Part shown: positions 5,441 through 7,277 of the stretch, one piece after another
How positions within the stretch are numbered: position 1 is the stretch's first letter
Layout of the letters: each line of letters begins with the position of its first letter
Assembly (NCBI GenBank): GCA_012797215.1
Contig: JAAZPN010000181.1
Span: 1-7,277 of the forward strand
Direction of reading: 5' to 3'
DNA length: 7,277 nucleotides
Origin: Chloroflexota bacterium
GTDB taxonomy: Bacteria > Chloroflexota > Anaerolineae > Anaerolineales > Anaerolineaceae
Program-made: the position numbers and the translations under genes
Notes under the pieces: model-generated
The model's input: the letters and a program-made list of their open reading frames with translations, nothing else
Told to the model about the DNA's origin: nothing
Database searches by the model: none

Positions 5441-7126
5441 ATGAAATTGTCTGGAAAAATTCTGTCAGGCATCATTTACACCTTAGTTGTCGCCGTCCTT
5501 ATTTCCGCCTGCGCGCCTGCAACATCCAGCCCGACACAAGAGCCTACCCATACCAATTCTCCAACCGAAATCCAGCTGCCCACTGCCACCGCAAGCCCCG
5601 TGCCCACCTCGACCCCAACGCCGGAACCGATTTATCTGCGGGTAGACCCAGACCTTCCGCTGGCCTTTCAAAACTCAATCCAATTGGAAGGCACCGATTT
5701 TGAAATCGTGAACTCAGGTAAGACCTCGGCAGTTCTGGATTATGGGCGGGGAAATCCGGTGAGCAGTTGGGTTTACGCGTTGGCAGCTCCGTTTCCAACC
5801 ATCCTCGATGATATCCCAGCGCAAACGCTGCTGAATTTCTGGCGGCAAGGCGCCGCCGCTCCCTTCAGCAGATTGGTTATGGATATAGAGACCATGACAG
5901 CTCTCAAAAGCCGGTGGGGGGTTCCCGCGGGAAACGTGGAAATCCTGGAAACTGAAGCCCTGCTTCTGGAGGCCTGGACCACTGAAGGCACCTGGGCTGT
6001 GATTCCCTTTGAACAGATCCAAGCTCGCTGGAAGGTGATCGCGCTGGATGGACAATCTCCACTCCGTAAGAATTTCAGGCAACAAAGTTATCCGCTGGCT
6101 GTCCCCATTTCTCTGACTGCTTCGCAGGGCTACCAGTCTTCGGCGCTGACGGAGCGTTTGCTGCCGTACCTGGCGGTGAGCAATCGCGACGCGCAAAAAC
6201 TTGTCACGGTTATTCTGACAGGCGTGACGGCGATGGTGCGCGGCACGGCCAGCGAAATGGAAGAAAAAGGCATCACACGGCCCGCGGAAGTGATTGGGGA
6301 TGTGACACGCCAGGCAGACATCCTGCACATCAGCAACGAAGTCCCTTTCGCGGTGGACTGCAAGGACCCTGTGCCTAGACTTTCCGGCAAGCTGAGCTTT
6401 TGCTCCAAAGATTCTTACCTTGAATTGCTAGAAGCCGTTGGCACGGATATCGTGGAACTAACCGGCGACCATTTTCAGGATTGGGGTGAAGCCGCGCTGG
6501 AACATACTCTGCAGCTATACCAGCAAAAAGGCTGGAAGTATTACGGCGGCGGATTGAACATTGAAGAAGCCAAACAGCCGGTTAAGTTGGAGATAAACGG
6601 AACAAAAATCGCGTTCCTGGGATGCAATGCCAAGCCGACGATCTACGGAAATGCTAGCGATGAAAAAGGCGGCAATTATCGCTGCGATTGGGACTATATG
6701 ACCGCTGAGGTGAAAAGCCTGCGCGCCGAAGGATATCTCCCCATCGTCACTTTCCAACATCTGGAATTCTACCAATGGACAGCCCAGTCGCAACTGGTCG
6801 CGGATTTTCACAAGATGGAGCAGGCCGGCGCGGTGATTGTTAGTGGCAGCCAGTCTCATCAGCCGCATGGAATGGAGATAACTGATAACGCCGTGCTTCA
6901 TTATGGATTGGGAAACTTGTTTTTTGACCAATACGGCCTGGCGCTCTATACGGATTTCGGCTTTTTGGACCGGCATGTCTTCTACGATGGGCGATATCTG
7001 GGCGTGGAAGTGCTGCCAATTCAATTTAAGGATTATTCTCAACCGATTTGGCCGGAAGAAGCAACCAGAGCGTGGTTAATGGAAGTTTTCTTCCAAGTGA
7101 GCGCGTGGAATTATCCACCCAGGTAA
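5441..7126 (+). CDS. Lipoprotein with a divergent CapA-like (PGA_cap) domain
   Basis: Complete exported lipoprotein, 561 residues from the ATG at 5441. Residues 1-23 are a lipoprotein signal peptide with lipobox ISA-Cys24. Residues 25-64 are a Pro/Thr/Ser-rich linker. Residues about 65-250 are a region I do not firmly recognise; YALAAPFPTILDDIP and WAVIPFEQIQARWKVI hint at a substrate-binding-protein-like fold. Residues about 255-530 resemble the CapA/PGA_cap domain, a calcineurin-like phosphoesterase fold first known from poly-gamma-glutamate synthesis: ADILHISNEVPF, LTGDHFQDWGEAALEHTLQLY, GGGLNIEEA, IAFLGCN, VTFQHLEFY, AGAVIVSGSQSHQPHG and HYGLGNLFFDQ. The usual opening GD is GV (Gly261-Val262), but Glu300, His344, Asp347, His440 and His473 remain, so metal binding may be altered. 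The frame is open back to an ATG at 5321, but that start has no Shine-Dalgarno sequence and would bury the lipobox. The chosen ATG has only a distant GAGG (5425-5428). No capBC genes are nearby, so polyglutamate synthesis should not be assumed. Confidence 0.85.
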   Translation: MKLSGKILSGIIYTLVVAVLISACAPATSSPTQEPTHTNSPTEIQLPTATASPVPTSTPTPEPIYLRVDPDLPLAFQNSIQLEGTDFEIVNSGKTSAVLDYGRGNPVSSWVYALAAPFPTILDDIPAQTLLNFWRQGAAAPFSRLVMDIETMTALKSRWGVPAGNVEILETEALLLEAWTTEGTWAVIPFEQIQARWKVIALDGQSPLRKNFRQQSYPLAVPISLTASQGYQSSALTERLLPYLAVSNRDAQKLVTVILTGVTAMVRGTASEMEEKGITRPAEVIGDVTRQADILHISNEVPFAVDCKDPVPRLSGKLSFCSKDSYLELLEAVGTDIVELTGDHFQDWGEAALEHTLQLYQQKGWKYYGGGLNIEEAKQPVKLEINGTKIAFLGCNAKPTIYGNASDEKGGNYRCDWDYMTAEVKSLRAEGYLPIVTFQHLEFYQWTAQSQLVADFHKMEQAGAVIVSGSQSHQPHGMEITDNAVLHYGLGNLFFDQYGLALYTDFGFLDRHVFYDGRYLGVEVLPIQFKDYSQPIWPEEATRAWLMEVFFQVSAWNYPPR

Positions 7127-7159
7127 TCTGATTTACGCGCGGAGAAGCTGCAGAAAAGA

Positions 7160-7190
7160 AAATCGCAGGAGAAAAATACTCCTGCGATTT
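7160..7190. terminator. Bidirectional intrinsic terminator between lipoprotein gene and tRNA-Glu
   Basis: A perfect 12-bp stem, AAATCGCAGGAG (7160-7171) and CTCCTGCGATTT (7179-7190), closes a 7-base loop. On the minus strand the hairpin is followed by a T-rich run (TCTTTTCTG), making a good terminator for the tRNA, whose 3' end is only two bases away. On the plus strand the run is short (the stem's own TTT, then AG), so it should work less well for the lipoprotein gene, which ends 33 bp before it. Confidence 0.82.
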
Positions 7191-7192
7191 AG

Positions 7193-7264
7193 TGCCCCCA
7201 TCGGGACTCGAACCCGAGTTATAGCCTTGAAAGGGCTGTGTCCTAACCTCTAGACCATGGGGGC
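7193..7264 (-). tRNA. tRNA-Glu (anticodon UUC)
   Basis: A 72-nt cloverleaf on the minus strand. The acceptor arm GCCCCCA pairs with TGGGGGC (all 7 bp) and the discriminator base is A. The D arm is GTCT/GGAC with an 8-base loop. The anticodon loop is CTTTCAA with TTC at 7229-7231, which reads GAA and GAG (glutamate). The variable loop is TAAC. The T arm TCGGG/CCCGA has the loop TTCGAGT. The D arm, anticodon loop and TAAC variable loop closely resemble E. coli tRNA-Glu. The first pair of the anticodon stem (27-43) is a C-A mismatch. The 3' CCA is not encoded (CTA follows) and must be added by the nucleotidyltransferase. Only 13 bases of upstream sequence remain, so its promoter is outside the window. 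Confidence 0.96.
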
Positions 7265-7277
7265 GGTTAAGCGACCA

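Noticed and set aside
5714..6328. 204-codon minus-strand open frame within the lipoprotein gene
   Set aside because: It is a shadow of the real coding frame, with a basic, cysteine- and arginine-rich translation and no similarity to any family I know.
5441..7126. Poly-gamma-glutamate capsule synthesis operon (capBCA)
   Set aside because: Only the CapA-like domain is present, its metal site is divergent, and the neighbouring genes are unrelated, so the capsule pathway cannot be inferred.
1..7277. Mobile element, CRISPR array or phage-defence island
   Set aside because: No transposase, integrase, regularly spaced repeats, nuclease or toxin-antitoxin genes are visible. The tRNA at the right edge could be an integration site, but no repeat of its 3' end or integrase lies in the window.

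Overview
The window looks like a piece of a Chloroflexota chromosome, most likely an Anaerolineae relative. This is inferred from the protein types, not from a database search. The evidence is a secreted multidomain peptidase ending in a short Tyr-Leu-Pro tail, and a Thr/Pro-rich lipoprotein with a CapA-like domain of a divergent type that I associate with that phylum. Coding density is high, base composition is moderately GC-rich, and nothing looks recently acquired: no transposase, integrase, CRISPR array or phage gene is visible.

Left part (1-2043, minus strand): a YifB/ComM-family AAA+ ATPase (520-2043) lies 90 bp upstream of an aldo/keto reductase that runs off the left edge (429 down to 1). 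Both read leftwards and may be co-transcribed. The comM-like gene has a well-formed promoter so close to its ATG that its mRNA is probably leaderless. The reductase has a strong Shine-Dalgarno sequence.

Centre (2044-2236): a divergent intergenic region with one promoter facing each way. It also holds two palindromes over the rightward promoter and a repeat cluster in the presumed 5' leader of the rightward gene.

Right part (2237-7126, plus strand): a 1011-residue secreted gingipain-like (peptidase family C25) cysteine protease. It has a signal peptide, propeptide-like region, catalytic domain, Ig-like and FN3-like modules and a jelly-roll/MAM-like module. A GC-rich hairpin follows it. Next comes a lipoprotein of about 561 residues joining an N-terminal, possibly binding-protein-like region to a CapA-like (PGA_cap) domain whose metal site appears altered.

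Right edge (7127-7277): a perfect 12-bp hairpin serves as terminator between the convergent lipoprotein gene and a minus-strand tRNA-Glu(UUC).

The genes do not form one obvious pathway. The left pair is cytoplasmic (a DNA-processing-type ATPase and an oxidoreductase). The right pair are exported proteins that would act outside the membrane or at its outer face. I see no convincing new multi-gene system. The most interesting items are the architecture of the C25 protease with its C-terminal tail, the divergent CapA-like lipoprotein, and the likely leaderless comM transcript.
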